DNA of 13,018 bases from Armatimonadota bacterium. GTDB lineage: Bacteria; Armatimonadota; JAAZEB01. The notes beneath the pieces are model-generated. The model did no database searches and was not told where the DNA came from. It saw only the letters and a list, made by a program, of their open reading frames with translations. Below are positions 1 through 7,774 of this stretch, piece after piece. Position 1 is the first letter of the stretch. Each line of letters opens with the position of its first letter. The position numbers were made by a program, and so were the translations under genes. Location: positions 1 through 13,018 of the forward strand of contig DUUU01000246.1 of NCBI GenBank assembly GCA_012841485.1, in the 5' to 3' direction.

Positions 1-93
1 GCCTCTTCCTATCCGCGGAAAGCCAGACCGCAGGGGTTCCACCGCCCTGGCGCCTTCACCGCCGAGAGCCGCGCTCGCCCCCGATCGACGGCA

Positions 94-717
94 TCAGTTG
101 AAATCGAACCACTCAGGCTTCGCCCAGAGGGCGTCGCGCTTGAACCACTTCACGTGGCCATCGTAGAACGCGCAGTTCAAGCCGTCCGAGTGGCGGTCGG
201 AGAGGCACCCGTACGTGCCCCAGGTTGGATTCCCCGCCGGCGGGGCATAGAACGTGGCGAACCCCTCGGCCTCATTGTCATGCGCGCGCGTATCCAGGAA
301 AGCGAGCGTCTCGGAGGGGTTCTGGATGGTGGCCAGGGACACCCCCGGAGTACCGCCTTCTCCGAGAGAGCCGGTCGCGCGGTTCAGGCCATAGCTGGTC
401 GGCTGCCCGGTGGTGATCCGTTGCGACGGGCACTTCAGGACGTCGCTGTTCTTCAGGTAGGGCTGCACCAGGATGAACCACCTCTCGCCCCCGCCGGACG
501 GGAGTGATGAGTAGGGCAATGTCCTCTCGTCATAGTCCTGGGCGTACATCATGTTCGCGTTCCCCAGCTGCTTCAGGTTGGACTGACAGGTGGATTTGCG
601 CGCATTCTCCCGCGCGCGCGCGAAGACCGGGAAGAGAATTGCCGCCAAGATAGCGATGATGGCTATGACAACGAGCAATTCTATCAGCGTAAACGCGTCA
701 CGCCTCCTACTGCACAT
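94..717 (-). CDS. Type IV pilin-like / type II secretion pseudopilin-like protein with H-X9-DG motif
   Basis: A 207-residue protein of the prepilin type: a short basic leader (MCSRRRDA), then FTLIELLVV with the conserved Glu at +5 of the mature chain (E13), and one hydrophobic helix at about residues 9-31. Prepilin peptidase would cut between Ala8 and Phe9, which would then be N-methylated. Most prepilins have Gly before the cut; Ala is accepted in some. The stem after the helix ([20 protein letters not shown]) is typical of pilin-like proteins in Armatimonadota and Planctomycetota. Near the C-terminus H176, nine residues, then D186-G187 form the H-X9-DG motif of that family. I chose the ATG at 717 because an AGGAGGG ribosome site lies 9 bases upstream and the leader then has normal length; an in-frame ATG at 777 would add 20 unlikely residues. 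The role is inferred as a surface or secretion pseudopilin; the cargo is unknown. Positions 1-93 downstream show no gene. Confidence 0.9.
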   Translation of the reverse strand: MCSRRRDAFTLIELLVVIAIIAILAAILFPVFARARENARKSTCQSNLKQLGNANMMYAQDYDERTLPYSSLPSGGGERWFILVQPYLKNSDVLKCPSQRITTGQPTSYGLNRATGSLGEGGTPGVSLATIQNPSETLAFLDTRAHDNEAEGFATFYAPPAGNPTWGTYGCLSDRHSDGLNCAFYDGHVKWFKRDALWAKPEWFDFN

Positions 718-1026
718 GTCGAGACTCCCTCCTCGTGATCGCGAGAGCATACGGGACGTACGGGCACAACACATCAAGTCGTCTGCCAGGCCCCTTACGC
801 CGCGTCCTCTCGGTAGGGGCGCCTTCCCATCCGCGCCAGCACCCGACAGGCACGCGGCTGGTGCTCGAGACTACCTGACAGGAGACCTTCCACCTCCATC
901 AAAGAGCTCATCTCCCTCATCGGTGCTCTTCACCGGCTACCAGGCTCCACCAGCTGGATGGCAAGGGCCCGTACAGCGGCCACGCCCAGAAAGAGATTCC
1001 CCAACCAAGCGCGGAATCCTTCGTTC
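718..1026. other. Intergenic region between pilin-like gene and MFS gene
   Basis: This 309-base stretch holds the pilin-like gene's ribosome site (AGGAGGG just above 717) and presumably its promoter. A TATGCT -10-like hexamer lies close upstream on the minus strand, but no convincing -35 sits at the right distance. I see no intrinsic terminator for the MFS gene. A weak AGCACC/GGTGCT inverted repeat around 840-868 has a long loop and no T-run. Open frames here lack start signals and coding character. Confidence 0.4.
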
Positions 1027-2205
1027 TCACCCCGCGCTTCCTTTCCTCTCGCGTAGACCAAGGGAGAGGAGCGCGCACACAGCAAAGAGCACTGCGAAGG
1101 TGGCAAAGCAGACTCCCTGGCCAACCCGGCTCACCAGTTGCTGCGCCCCAAGGATGGTGAGCGCCACGCCCAGATCGCGCCAGACGTAAATCGCGCCGAA
1201 GGCCATGTGGCGGCGGCTGGGCTCGGTAAAATCGCCCACCATGGCCATCGCGGCGACCGGCACCGTGCCCGATTGCACCCCAAGCGTGAGGGCGGCAACG
1301 AAAAGCGCGGCCGGACTGCCCGTCTGGAGGGCGCAGACCATGCCGGCCGCCGCCAGCGCGAAACCGGCGACGAGCACCCCGCGCCGGCCCAAACGGTCGG
1401 AGATGCTTCCCGCGTACCAGCTGGAGACGAGACGCCCTCCATAGAACCCGGAGGTGACCCACACCAGGGTCTGGCCACTGAGCAGGGTGCCAAAGAGGCT
1501 GAGGATCAGCCCAAATCCGGCGCTGGAGACAAAGAGGAGGATAGCCAGCGCCTTGCTCTCCGGCGAGCGGAGGACGCCAAACACTTTGCTGATGCGCGGC
1601 TCCTCGCGAGGCACGTACTTGCGGGGCACCGCCAGGGCCACCACGTTCCCGAGCACGCTCACCCCCAGAGCCACTCCCAAGAGTGGACCCCAGCCCCCCT
1701 GAGTGAGGAGCCACCCGAGAAGGATGACACCCAGCCATTGCCCCAGGTGGGTTGCCGCGTAGAAGACGCCGGAGGCGCTGCCGTAGCGCGTGCGCGCCGA
1801 GGCATCCAGGACCTGCGTGCTACTGGCAATCCACATCGCCGAGGCGCCCCAACCCCAAAGCGCCGCCGCGGCCAGTAGCAGCCAGTACTCCCGCGTGAAG
1901 ATGGCAAACACCAGAAAGAGGGTGTAGGTGACCTGCCCGAGGAAGATGGAACGCTGGTCGCCCAACCAGCGAATGGTGTAGGCCGCCAGAACACGCCAGA
2001 CCAGGAAGGAGAGATAGATCGTTGCCAGTACCCAGGAACACTCGGTCGCGCTGCGCCCGGTGACATCCTTCATGAAGCGAATCAGGTACTGTTGGAATGC
2101 GCCCGCACCCATGAAAATGAGGAAGAACGATGCCGAAAGCACCGCCAGATCGCGCGACATGACCGGCTCACGGCCGGCCGCTGGGGGAGAGACCGTTGCA
2201 CTCAT
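1027..2205 (-). CDS. Major facilitator superfamily (MFS) transporter
   Basis: A 392-residue integral membrane protein with about 12 hydrophobic helices in two six-helix halves, separated by a charged loop (about residues 194-218, PRKYVPREEPRISKVFG). The loop before helix 8 or 9 carries GSISDRLGRRG (266-276), a clear copy of MFS motif A; the first-half copy is degenerate (around WLGDQRS, 80-86). VWRDLG (341-346) in the second half recalls a helix segment seen in sugar and drug exporters. Family membership is firm and the substrate cannot be read from the sequence. The ATG at 2205 is chosen because AAGGTGAG lies just upstream; a second in-frame ATG at 2160 would remove 15 polar residues but has a poorer ribosome site. 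The gene is downstream of ftsH on the same strand but separated from it by a strong terminator, and it has its own promoter candidate. Confidence 0.9.
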   Translation of the reverse strand: MSATVSPPAAGREPVMSRDLAVLSASFFLIFMGAGAFQQYLIRFMKDVTGRSATECSWVLATIYLSFLVWRVLAAYTIRWLGDQRSIFLGQVTYTLFLVFAIFTREYWLLLAAAALWGWGASAMWIASSTQVLDASARTRYGSASGVFYAATHLGQWLGVILLGWLLTQGGWGPLLGVALGVSVLGNVVALAVPRKYVPREEPRISKVFGVLRSPESKALAILLFVSSAGFGLILSLFGTLLSGQTLVWVTSGFYGGRLVSSWYAGSISDRLGRRGVLVAGFALAAAGMVCALQTGSPAALFVAALTLGVQSGTVPVAAMAMVGDFTEPSRRHMAFGAIYVWRDLGVALTILGAQQLVSRVGQGVCFATFAVLFAVCALLSLGLRERKGSAG

Positions 2206-2211
2206 GCGCTC

Positions 2212-2240
2212 ACCTTAGCACGCCCGTGCCCCTTTGTCAA
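2212..2240 (-). promoter_or_regulatory. Sigma-70-type promoter for the MFS gene
   Basis: On the minus strand a perfect TTGACA (plus 2235-2240) is followed, after exactly 17 bases, by TAAGGT (plus 2212-2217), which keeps the key T1, A2 and T6 of the -10 box. Only six bases then separate the -10 box from the ATG at 2205, so the expected transcription start falls on or next to the A of the start codon. This implies a leaderless or nearly leaderless mRNA, or use of the second ATG at 2160. Confidence 0.65.
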
Positions 2241-2315
2241 CCGCGAATCTTCCCCCGCGTTGTTGCTCAGGGGTTCGCGCCCGCGCGGCAGGGTTTCCTC
2301 GCCACCTCATCCATG

Positions 2316-2357
2316 AAAAAAGCCGGTTCGGGAGGAGATGCCCTCCCGAACCGGCTT
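2316..2357 (-). terminator. Rho-independent terminator of ftsH
   Basis: A perfect 16-bp stem (plus 2320-2335 with 2342-2357; arm AAGCCGGTTCGGGAGG) closes a 6-base loop and, read on the minus strand, runs into six T residues (plus 2321-2316). It begins 33 bases after the ftsH stop codon, so it ends the ftsH transcript and insulates the MFS gene. Confidence 0.95.
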
Positions 2358-2389
2358 CAGGTTACCGTTCGCGCCGTGGCGCGAGAGCC

Positions 2390-4312
2390 TCACTCCTCGC
2401 GCGAGGCCCCCGCCGCGCCGGCAGGCACCGCCGGGTCGCCTGCCGCGACGGTGGCATTCTCCTCATGCCCGGTCGCGGCGTCGGATGCGTCCGGCACGCG
2501 CTCCTCCATCAGGCGGATGAACTCCTCGGTCTCGATGGTCTCCTTCTCGAGGAGGACTTCCACGACACGCCGCATCAGCGCGCGATTGGACATCAGGATG
2601 TTACGCGCGCGGTCGTAGCATTCGTCAATGATCCGGCGCACTTCCTGGTCGATGGCGCTCGCCACTTCCTCGGAGTAGTTGCGATCCTCCATGAGGTCGC
2701 GCCCGAGGAACGGATTGCCGTGGCGCCGGCCAAGAGTGAGCGGACCAAGCTTCTCGCTCATGCCGTACTCACACACCATGCGCCGCGCCGTATCCGTGGC
2801 CCGGTTCAGGTCGTTCTCAGCGCCCGTGGTCACCTCGTCGAAGACCAGCTCCTCGGCGGCACGGCCACCCAGAGCGAAGGTGATGTGATCCAGAAGCTCG
2901 CTCTTGCTGGTGAGGTACTTATCCTCAACCGGCAGCGTCATCGTGTAGCCGAGCGCCATACCACGCGGCAGGATCGACACCTTATGGACCGGATCCACGT
3001 GGGGCATGAGGTGACCCACGATGGCGTGTCCCACCTCATGGTAGGCGACCATCTCCTTCACCTTGCCGCTCATGATCCGGCTGCGTCGCTCCGGACCGGC
3101 CACCACCTTATCGATGGCATCCTCGAAGTCCTCCAACCAGACGGACGTCTTCTCGCGCCGCGCGGCGATGAGCGCCGCCTCGTTCACCAGGTTCGCCAGA
3201 TCGGCGCCGGAGAATCCGGGGGTGCGCCGGCTCAGCGCATCCAGATCCACATCCTCGGCTAGTGGCTTGCCCTTGGCGTGAACCTCCAGGATGGCGCGAC
3301 GGCCATGCGCATCGGGATGATCCACGACCACACGCCGGTCGAAACGGCCGGGGCGCAGCAGCGCCGGATCAAGCACGTCCGGCCGGTTCGTGGCCGCGAT
3401 CAGGATGACACCCGAGTTGGCATCGAAGCCGTCCATCTCCACCAGGAGCTGGTTCAGAGTCTGCTCCCGCTCGTCGTGGCCACCGCCAAGACCGGCGCCA
3501 CGCTGTCGGCCGACGGCGTCAATCTCATCGATGAAGATGAGGCTGGGCCGGTTGGTCTTGGCCGTCTCAAAGAGGTCACGAACGCGGGAAGCGCCCACGC
3601 CGACGAACATCTCCACGAAGTCCGAACCACTGATGTGGTAGAACGGCACCTGCGCCTCGCCCGCGATGGCACGCGCGAGCAACGTCTTACCACACCCAGG
3701 AGGTCCCAGCAGCAGCACGCCCTTGGGAATCTTGGCGCCCAGCGCCTGGAACTTCTTGGCGTTCTTCAGGAAGTCGACCACCTCGGCCAACTCCTGCTTT
3801 GCCTCATCCACGCCGGCCACATCCTCGAAGCGCACCTTCGGCACGTTCTCGTTGAACCGCTTGGCTCGGCTACGCCCAAAGGCCATGGCCTGGTTGCCAC
3901 CACTCTGCGCCTGGCGCAAGATGAAGAACCAGAACAGCACCAGAATCCCGATCGGGAAAAGCACCGAGACGAGCAGGCCCTGGAGCATATCGGAGAGGTG
4001 CGACGGCTGCGCGTCGAACCGAACGTTGTTCTCCGCGAGCTCCTTTTGCAGGAACTCTGTCTGCTTGAAGATCTCCGGTACGTAGGTCTGGAACTTCCCG
4101 CCCTTCTTGTATTCTCCGGCGATCTTGTCCTTCTCGAGCGTTACTTCAAGAATCGGAGACTCTGGCTTCTCGCGCACCATGGCAAGGAACTTCGAATAGG
4201 GGACCTTCTCCACGGTCTCCATCCGGTCACCAAACCGGCCACTCGCCAGGAACACCAGCGCACCAATGACAAGTATGGTAACTAGAGCTCTCACAGATCT
4301 ACCTATGTTCAA
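2390..4312 (-). CDS. ftsH: ATP-dependent zinc metalloprotease FtsH
   Basis: A full-length 640-residue FtsH, the hexameric inner-membrane AAA+ protease that extracts and degrades membrane and regulatory proteins. Domains in order: transmembrane helix about 8-24, periplasmic domain about 25-110, second helix about 111-132, AAA+ module about 160-405, peptidase to about 605, then a low-complexity Ala/Gly/Glu tail. Visible motifs are Walker A GPPGCGKT (203-210), pore loop MFVGVG (235-240), Walker B LIFIDEID (258-265), the second region of homology with Arg fingers R320 and R323, zinc site HEVGH (425-429, Ala-to-Val relative to the commonest HEAGH), and the third zinc ligand Asp501 in TTGAENDL. Translation starts at a TTG (4312-4310): no ATG or GTG fits, and GGAGG lies 6 bases upstream. 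It is transcribed alone, with its own promoter candidate about 320 bases upstream and a strong terminator. Confidence 0.98.
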   Translation of the reverse strand: MNIGRSVRALVTILVIGALVFLASGRFGDRMETVEKVPYSKFLAMVREKPESPILEVTLEKDKIAGEYKKGGKFQTYVPEIFKQTEFLQKELAENNVRFDAQPSHLSDMLQGLLVSVLFPIGILVLFWFFILRQAQSGGNQAMAFGRSRAKRFNENVPKVRFEDVAGVDEAKQELAEVVDFLKNAKKFQALGAKIPKGVLLLGPPGCGKTLLARAIAGEAQVPFYHISGSDFVEMFVGVGASRVRDLFETAKTNRPSLIFIDEIDAVGRQRGAGLGGGHDEREQTLNQLLVEMDGFDANSGVILIAATNRPDVLDPALLRPGRFDRRVVVDHPDAHGRRAILEVHAKGKPLAEDVDLDALSRRTPGFSGADLANLVNEAALIAARREKTSVWLEDFEDAIDKVVAGPERRSRIMSGKVKEMVAYHEVGHAIVGHLMPHVDPVHKVSILPRGMALGYTMTLPVEDKYLTSKSELLDHITFALGGRAAEELVFDEVTTGAENDLNRATDTARRMVCEYGMSEKLGPLTLGRRHGNPFLGRDLMEDRNYSEEVASAIDQEVRRIIDECYDRARNILMSNRALMRRVVEVLLEKETIETEEFIRLMEERVPDASDAATGHEENATVAAGDPAVPAGAAGASREE

Positions 4313-4316
4313 AACG

Positions 4317-4323
4317 CTCCTCC
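4317..4323 (-). promoter_or_regulatory. Ribosome binding site supporting the TTG start of ftsH
   Basis: GGAGGAG on the minus strand, with GGAGG ending 6 bases before the TTG at 4312. It fixes the unusual start codon. A TATGAT -10-like hexamer (plus 4330-4335) lies immediately upstream but lacks a -35 partner. Confidence 0.75.
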
Positions 4324-4630
4324 GAACAAATCATACTGGCACCGTGTCTTCACCCACCGCAACTTCTGACCCGGCACCGCCAACGTCATTCGCCCGCCGC
4401 CAGGGGCATCGCGCACGCCGCACCGCGCCACTCCACGGCCGGCGAACGTGAAGGCGTCTCGGAACGGGCCCCCGACTGCCTCCCGGAGGACCGATGCAGC
4501 CCGGTGAGCCCCTCGCTTCGATCAGCGGCTGCGGTGTCCCGCACCTTACGAAAAAAGGGCAGCCGGCGTGTTGCGGAAACGACTGGCGTCTTGCACTCAC
4601 GGCCTGCGGTGCCCTCAGACTACTGACGAC

Positions 4631-4660
4631 ATTATAACACAATTCGAAGAGGGGTGACAA
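4631..4660 (-). promoter_or_regulatory. Sigma-70-type promoter candidate for ftsH
   Basis: Read on the minus strand: TTGTCA (plus 4655-4660, 4 of 6 to consensus), an 18-base spacer, then a perfect TATAAT (plus 4631-4636). The start would lie near 4624, reading toward ftsH. The -35 box abuts the ATG of the divergent gene (4661) and overlaps its ribosome-binding region, so polymerase here could interfere with that gene. Confidence 0.6.
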
Positions 4661-5392
4661 ATGAAACCACGCAGGATCCGGGCGACGGATGGCGAAGAGA
4701 GATCGAGGACTGAAAGGAAGCTCCTGGTGTGCCAGCAGCCAGCAACGACGGAGTATGACCGCCTCTGCGGGCGTGCCAAGGCGCGCCGCGACAACGCGCT
4801 CGCGGCCTGGGCCGCGCTGGCGATCTCGGCAGCTACCAGTCCCTATGTGATCCTGCCTGGCTTCGCGTTCGCGCTGACGTGGCGCTACAGTCCAGACTGG
4901 TACCACTTCTTCGCCTGGTCCGGCATCACCGTTTTCTTCTCCACAGGGATTCCTTTCCTCTATATCATGCTGGGCACGCGCGCGGGATGGATCACCGACA
5001 TTCACGTGATGCGTCGCGAGCAGCGCCGCGGCCCCTTCATCCTTTCCCTGACCAGCAGCGCCGCGGGCACCGCGCTCCTCCATCTCACGAACGCGCCGCT
5101 CCCGCTCATCGCCCTCGGCGTCGCGATTATCGCGAACGGGATCGTTCTCGCGGCGATCACCCATCGCTGGAAGATCAGCATGCACCTCGCCGTCTACACG
5201 GCCGGGGTCCTGGCCGCGTCCGTGCTCCTCACCGCGCGGTCGCTCTGGCTGCTGGCATTTCTGCCCGCAGTGATCTGGGCCCGGGCAAAGAGAACGCGCC
5301 ACAGCGTCTCTCAGGGAGTAGCCGCGGTCATCGTCGCCGCGATGGTGACGCTCGGGGTGCTGCTGCTCTTCGGCTATCTTCCCATCGGATGA
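4661..5392 (+). CDS. PAP2-like (phosphatidic acid phosphatase-related) integral membrane protein
   Basis: A 243-residue membrane protein with a polar, Arg/Lys-rich N-terminus (1-46) and about six hydrophobic segments (roughly 47-73, 80-104, 124-142, 145-167, 174-206, 217-240). The segment RREQRRGPF (118-126) followed downstream by HRWKISMH (168-175) resembles the small membrane proteins annotated as PAP2-related in Chloroflexota and Actinomycetota, where R-WKIS-H stands near the place of the last catalytic histidine of PAP2 phosphatases. The full PAP2 signature (KxxxxxxRP, PSGH, SRxxxxxHxxxD) is not present, so enzyme activity is doubtful. The ATG has GAGGGG about 6 bases upstream. The gene ends 10 bases before the sugar kinase and is probably co-transcribed with it. 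I am sure of a membrane protein and moderately sure of the family. Confidence 0.65.
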   Translation: MKPRRIRATDGEERSRTERKLLVCQQPATTEYDRLCGRAKARRDNALAAWAALAISAATSPYVILPGFAFALTWRYSPDWYHFFAWSGITVFFSTGIPFLYIMLGTRAGWITDIHVMRREQRRGPFILSLTSSAAGTALLHLTNAPLPLIALGVAIIANGIVLAAITHRWKISMHLAVYTAGVLAASVLLTARSLWLLAFLPAVIWARAKRTRHSVSQGVAAVIVAAMVTLGVLLLFGYLPIG

Positions 5393-5402
5393 GGAGGCTC
5401 GG

Positions 5403-6326
5403 ATGCCCCGCATCGTAGTCGTCGGCAGCATTCATACCGACCTGGTCATCACCGCCGAACGCCTTCCAGCGCGCGGCGAGACGCTTCTGGGCGGCACCTT
5501 CCATACCTTTCCCGGCGGCAAAGGCGCGAACCAGGCGGTTGCCGCGTCTCGCCTCGGCGGCGAGGTGTGCATGGTCGGGCGCGTCGGAGCGGACCTCTAC
5601 GGCGGATACCAGCGCGACAACCTCGCCGCGGCGGGCGTGCGCGCGGAGTTCGTCGCTACCGACCCGGACGCGGCCTCGGGGGTGGCGTTGATCACCGTCG
5701 AGAGGAGCGGCGACAACACCATCGTCGTGGCCACCGGCGCCAGCGGCCGGTGCGCCCCCGAGGATGTCGACCGCGCCGCGAGCGTCCTTTCGCAGGCCGA
5801 CGTGCTCCTGCTACAGTTGGAGATCCCGCTTGAGACCGTGGAGCATGCCATCCACCTGGCAGCACAGGCGGGGACGCGCGTGATCCTGGATCCGGCCCCG
5901 GCCCGGCCACTCCCCGATGCCCTGCTGGATCAGGTAGACCTCCTCACACCCAACGAGACGGAAGCCGCAGTACTGTGTGGCCTCGATCCGGCGAAGCCAG
6001 CCGACCCTGCCGATCTCGCGGCCCGGCTTCAAGAGAAGACACGCCGCAGCATCCTCCTCACGCTAGGTGTCGCCGGCGCCTTGGTAGCCACGGACCAGGG
6101 GATCACGCACGTGCCCGCGGTCCCGGTCACGCCGGTGGATGCCACCTCCGCGGGCGACACCTTCAACGGCGCGCTTGCCGTAGCCCTGGCGGAAGGAGCG
6201 GATCTCATCCAAGCCGCCTGCTGGGCGTCACACGCTGCCTCCATCGCCGTCACCCGGCTCGGCGCGCAGTCTTCGATCCCCTCGCGCGCGGAGGTCGAGC
6301 AGAGCGTCGCCAGGGCCGCGCGCTGA
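5403..6326 (+). CDS. rbsK: Ribokinase-type PfkB-family sugar kinase
   Basis: A 307-residue cytoplasmic kinase of normal ribokinase length, predicted to phosphorylate ribose (or a similar sugar or nucleoside) with ATP to feed the pentose phosphate pool. Seen in order: N-terminal strand and VVGSIHTDLV (6-15), the glycine-rich sugar-binding PGGKGANQAVAASRLG (37-52, PfkB signature 1), TPNETEA (182-188, phosphate/Mg region), and DATSAGDTFNGALA (246-259, PfkB signature 2) with the anion hole and catalytic base Asp252. Position 11 is His where well-studied ribokinases have Asn in G-S-x-N-x-D, so the sugar may differ from ribose. The ribosome site GAGGAGG ends about 6 bases before the ATG. The gene follows the PAP2-like gene by 10 bases and converges on the RseB-like gene. 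No ribose transporter or LacI-type regulator is present in the window. Confidence 0.85.
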   Translation: MPRIVVVGSIHTDLVITAERLPARGETLLGGTFHTFPGGKGANQAVAASRLGGEVCMVGRVGADLYGGYQRDNLAAAGVRAEFVATDPDAASGVALITVERSGDNTIVVATGASGRCAPEDVDRAASVLSQADVLLLQLEIPLETVEHAIHLAAQAGTRVILDPAPARPLPDALLDQVDLLTPNETEAAVLCGLDPAKPADPADLAARLQEKTRRSILLTLGVAGALVATDQGITHVPAVPVTPVDATSAGDTFNGALAVALAEGADLIQAACWASHAASIAVTRLGAQSSIPSRAEVEQSVARAAR

Positions 6327-6339
6327 TCAGGCGGCGGCG

Positions 6340-7305
6340 TCAATCAAGCGAATCGGCCATGCGGCGCAGCTCCGCCGGGCTGATGTCGCCGATGACCGTC
6401 ACCCGGTAGTCGCCCTTCACATGCTGGACGATGGCAGAGAACGGTTCGTCCGTGGCGCGAGGGGGCGCCGGCTTCTTGCGATCATCGTCCGGCTCTAGCT
6501 TGCGAATGAAGACGGAGATGACATTCAGGCCGTCGCCATAGCGAAGATGAATCGCGTTGCCGCGTTTGGTGCGCACGCTGCAGGGGCGCCCGATCAGCCT
6601 AAACCCCGCCGGCACGTAGCTAGGTTTGCGCAGCTCCGCTTCAGGCACTTCGACGGGCACGGTCCGTGGACCACGGACTGGCAGCTTCCCGGTCTCGAAC
6701 TCCTCCTCGTCCAGCGTCACTGCGTAATCAATCTCTTGAAACTCGGTTGAATAGACAAGCCGGCCCTCCCAGTTGTAGTGCTCGGCACGGAGAACGACGC
6801 CCTTCTCGGAATCCAGCCAAATGCGGCGCACCAGCTTGCCTGAAGCACGCGAGGAGATCGCGCCGATGGTCGCGCCTCGGCCAGCCGTCTCTGCCGTCCC
6901 CTGGATGCTCACCCGGTAGTTGCGCAAAAGGCGTCGTGGCTCGGGTGGAATGCTCCCCAAGCCCGCGCTCCAATGGGTGCCGCCGGGCCGGCGCACCAGG
7001 CGCCGGCCGCCTCGCTCGAGGATCTCCATCCCCCGCATGTGAGCCGGGCTGAGGATCTTGGTGCGCGTCGCGCATCGGCTCTGCGCGACGCGCGCCGTGG
7101 CGGTGGTTCGCCGGCCGGCAAAGCGCATCTCGATGGTCTGAACCCCCTCATACGGCACTTGCCGGCCCACGGCCATCAGTCGCAGCCATCGGTGGCTGGC
7201 GCTTTTGGAACGAGGCTGCTGGGCCCCGAACGCCGCGCCCCCCGCCAGGAGCATCACGACCATCGCAGCCGACCTCAGCACGCATGACCAACGCATCGCT
7301 CCCAT
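6340..7305 (-). CDS. RseB/MucB-like exported regulator of the sigma factor
   Basis: A 321-residue protein with a signal peptide (hydrophobic segment about 8-24, likely cut near AFGA/Q at 28; no lipobox cysteine). The body fits the two-domain plan of MucB/RseB: an N-terminal LolA-like beta-rich domain (about 38-210, with RPGGTHW and a repeated strand pattern such as WLDSEKGVVLRAEHYNWEGRLV) and a C-terminal domain (about 218-321, with YVPAGFRL and YGDGLNVISVFI). In Proteobacteria RseB binds the periplasmic part of the anti-sigma factor and shields it from proteolysis until lipid or misfolded-protein signals displace it; the same role is inferred here. It starts 3 bases after the anti-sigma stop codon, so the pair is probably translationally coupled. 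A second ATG at 7296 is better spaced from AGGGA and is an equally good start. Identification rests on domain style plus operon position. Confidence 0.75.
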   Translation of the reverse strand: MGAMRWSCVLRSAAMVVMLLAGGAAFGAQQPRSKSASHRWLRLMAVGRQVPYEGVQTIEMRFAGRRTTATARVAQSRCATRTKILSPAHMRGMEILERGGRRLVRRPGGTHWSAGLGSIPPEPRRLLRNYRVSIQGTAETAGRGATIGAISSRASGKLVRRIWLDSEKGVVLRAEHYNWEGRLVYSTEFQEIDYAVTLDEEEFETGKLPVRGPRTVPVEVPEAELRKPSYVPAGFRLIGRPCSVRTKRGNAIHLRYGDGLNVISVFIRKLEPDDDRKKPAPPRATDEPFSAIVQHVKGDYRVTVIGDISPAELRRMADSLD

Positions 7306-7308
7306 TCC

Positions 7309-7770
7309 CTACTGTGCTTCTCGGACCATCTCACTGGCCAGGAGAAAGAGCCCGGTGCTATCGCCAACCTCCTGGCTGGCACGAAACTGCGCGTATTCCC
7401 GGAGGTAGACCGTCCGGGGAGCCTCGGCGTTCACCCGCTTGCGCGAGGGAACGTGGGTGGCAAGAGAGAGAGCCAGCGCCACGGCAACCGCCAGCATCGC
7501 CGGCACCAGCAGCAGGGGGCGTGGCCGCCGAACCTCCCGGACGGGAGCCTCCGGGGGCGGGAGGCGCGCCATCACCAGGGCCGTCACATCTCTCGGGATG
7601 GCACGCCCGCCGAGTGGGTGGAGCAGCTCCACCGTGCGCCGCAAGGCGCGGCTCTCCCGACGGCAGGCCTCGCATTCGGACAAGTGCCGTTCCACCCGCC
7701 GGAGCGCCCTTCCGCTGAGGTCCCCCTCCAGATAGGCCGGAAGTTCCTCCTGTATCCGCTCGCATCTCAT
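7309..7770 (-). CDS. Membrane anti-sigma factor with zinc-binding (ZAS/zf-HC2) domain
   Basis: A 153-residue single-pass membrane protein. The cytoplasmic N-terminus MRCERIQEELPAYLEGDLS leads into H29-x3-C33-x2-C36, the zinc motif of ZAS anti-sigma factors, with Cys3 as a possible fourth ligand; this domain binds and inactivates the ECF sigma factor. One hydrophobic helix (about 85-106) follows a Pro/Arg-rich linker, and a short external tail (107-153) ends in a hydrophobic/charged stretch (GLFLLASEMVREAQ) that could be the site read by the RseB-like partner or a protease. The ATG at 7770 is chosen because AAGGA lies 8 bases upstream, it is 4 bases after the sigma stop codon, and the ZAS domain then begins at once; upstream in-frame codons overlap the sigma gene. 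Function is inferred strongly from motif and position. Confidence 0.88.
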   Translation of the reverse strand: MRCERIQEELPAYLEGDLSGRALRRVERHLSECEACRRESRALRRTVELLHPLGGRAIPRDVTALVMARLPPPEAPVREVRRPRPLLLVPAMLAVAVALALSLATHVPSRKRVNAEAPRTVYLREYAQFRASQEVGDSTGLFLLASEMVREAQ

Positions 7771-7774
7771 CGCA

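Larger units (their letters stand above)
4313..4660. other. Divergent region between ftsH and the PAP2-like gene; long ftsH leader
   Basis: These 348 bases hold the ftsH ribosome site at one end and, at the other, the ftsH promoter candidate and the ribosome site (GAGGGG, about 4649-4654) of the plus-strand gene. The implied ftsH leader is about 310 bases. Within it GGCTGC (4527-4532) can pair with GCAGCC (4559-4564), enclosing a GGTG/CACC hairpin (4533-4536 with 4542-4545) and an A6 run (4551-4556). This could be leader structure or chance. I see no known riboswitch and no credible small gene; the long minus-strand frame over this region is a GC-rich shadow. Confidence 0.45.

Noticed and set aside
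1..93. ATG overlapping the pilin-like stop codon (TGATG at 92-96) as a possible downstream gene
   Set aside because: The frame stops after 12 codons and no other coding frame is supported in the remaining bases.
917..1738. Minus-strand frame of 273 codons overlapping the MFS gene
   Set aside because: The overlapping MFS frame has 12 hydrophobic helices and motif A; this one is Gly/Arg/Pro-rich without a ribosome site.
2234..3262. Plus-strand frame of 342 codons across the ftsH 3' half
   Set aside because: It is antisense to conserved FtsH motifs and shows His/Arg-rich shadow composition with no start signals. The same holds for the 3278-4285 plus-strand frame.
4331..5431. Long minus-strand open frame (366 codons) opposite the PAP2-like gene
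   Set aside because: It lies antisense to a gene with clear membrane helices and a ribosome site; its product is Arg/Gly/Asp-rich low-complexity text typical of GC-rich shadow frames, and it runs into the ftsH leader.
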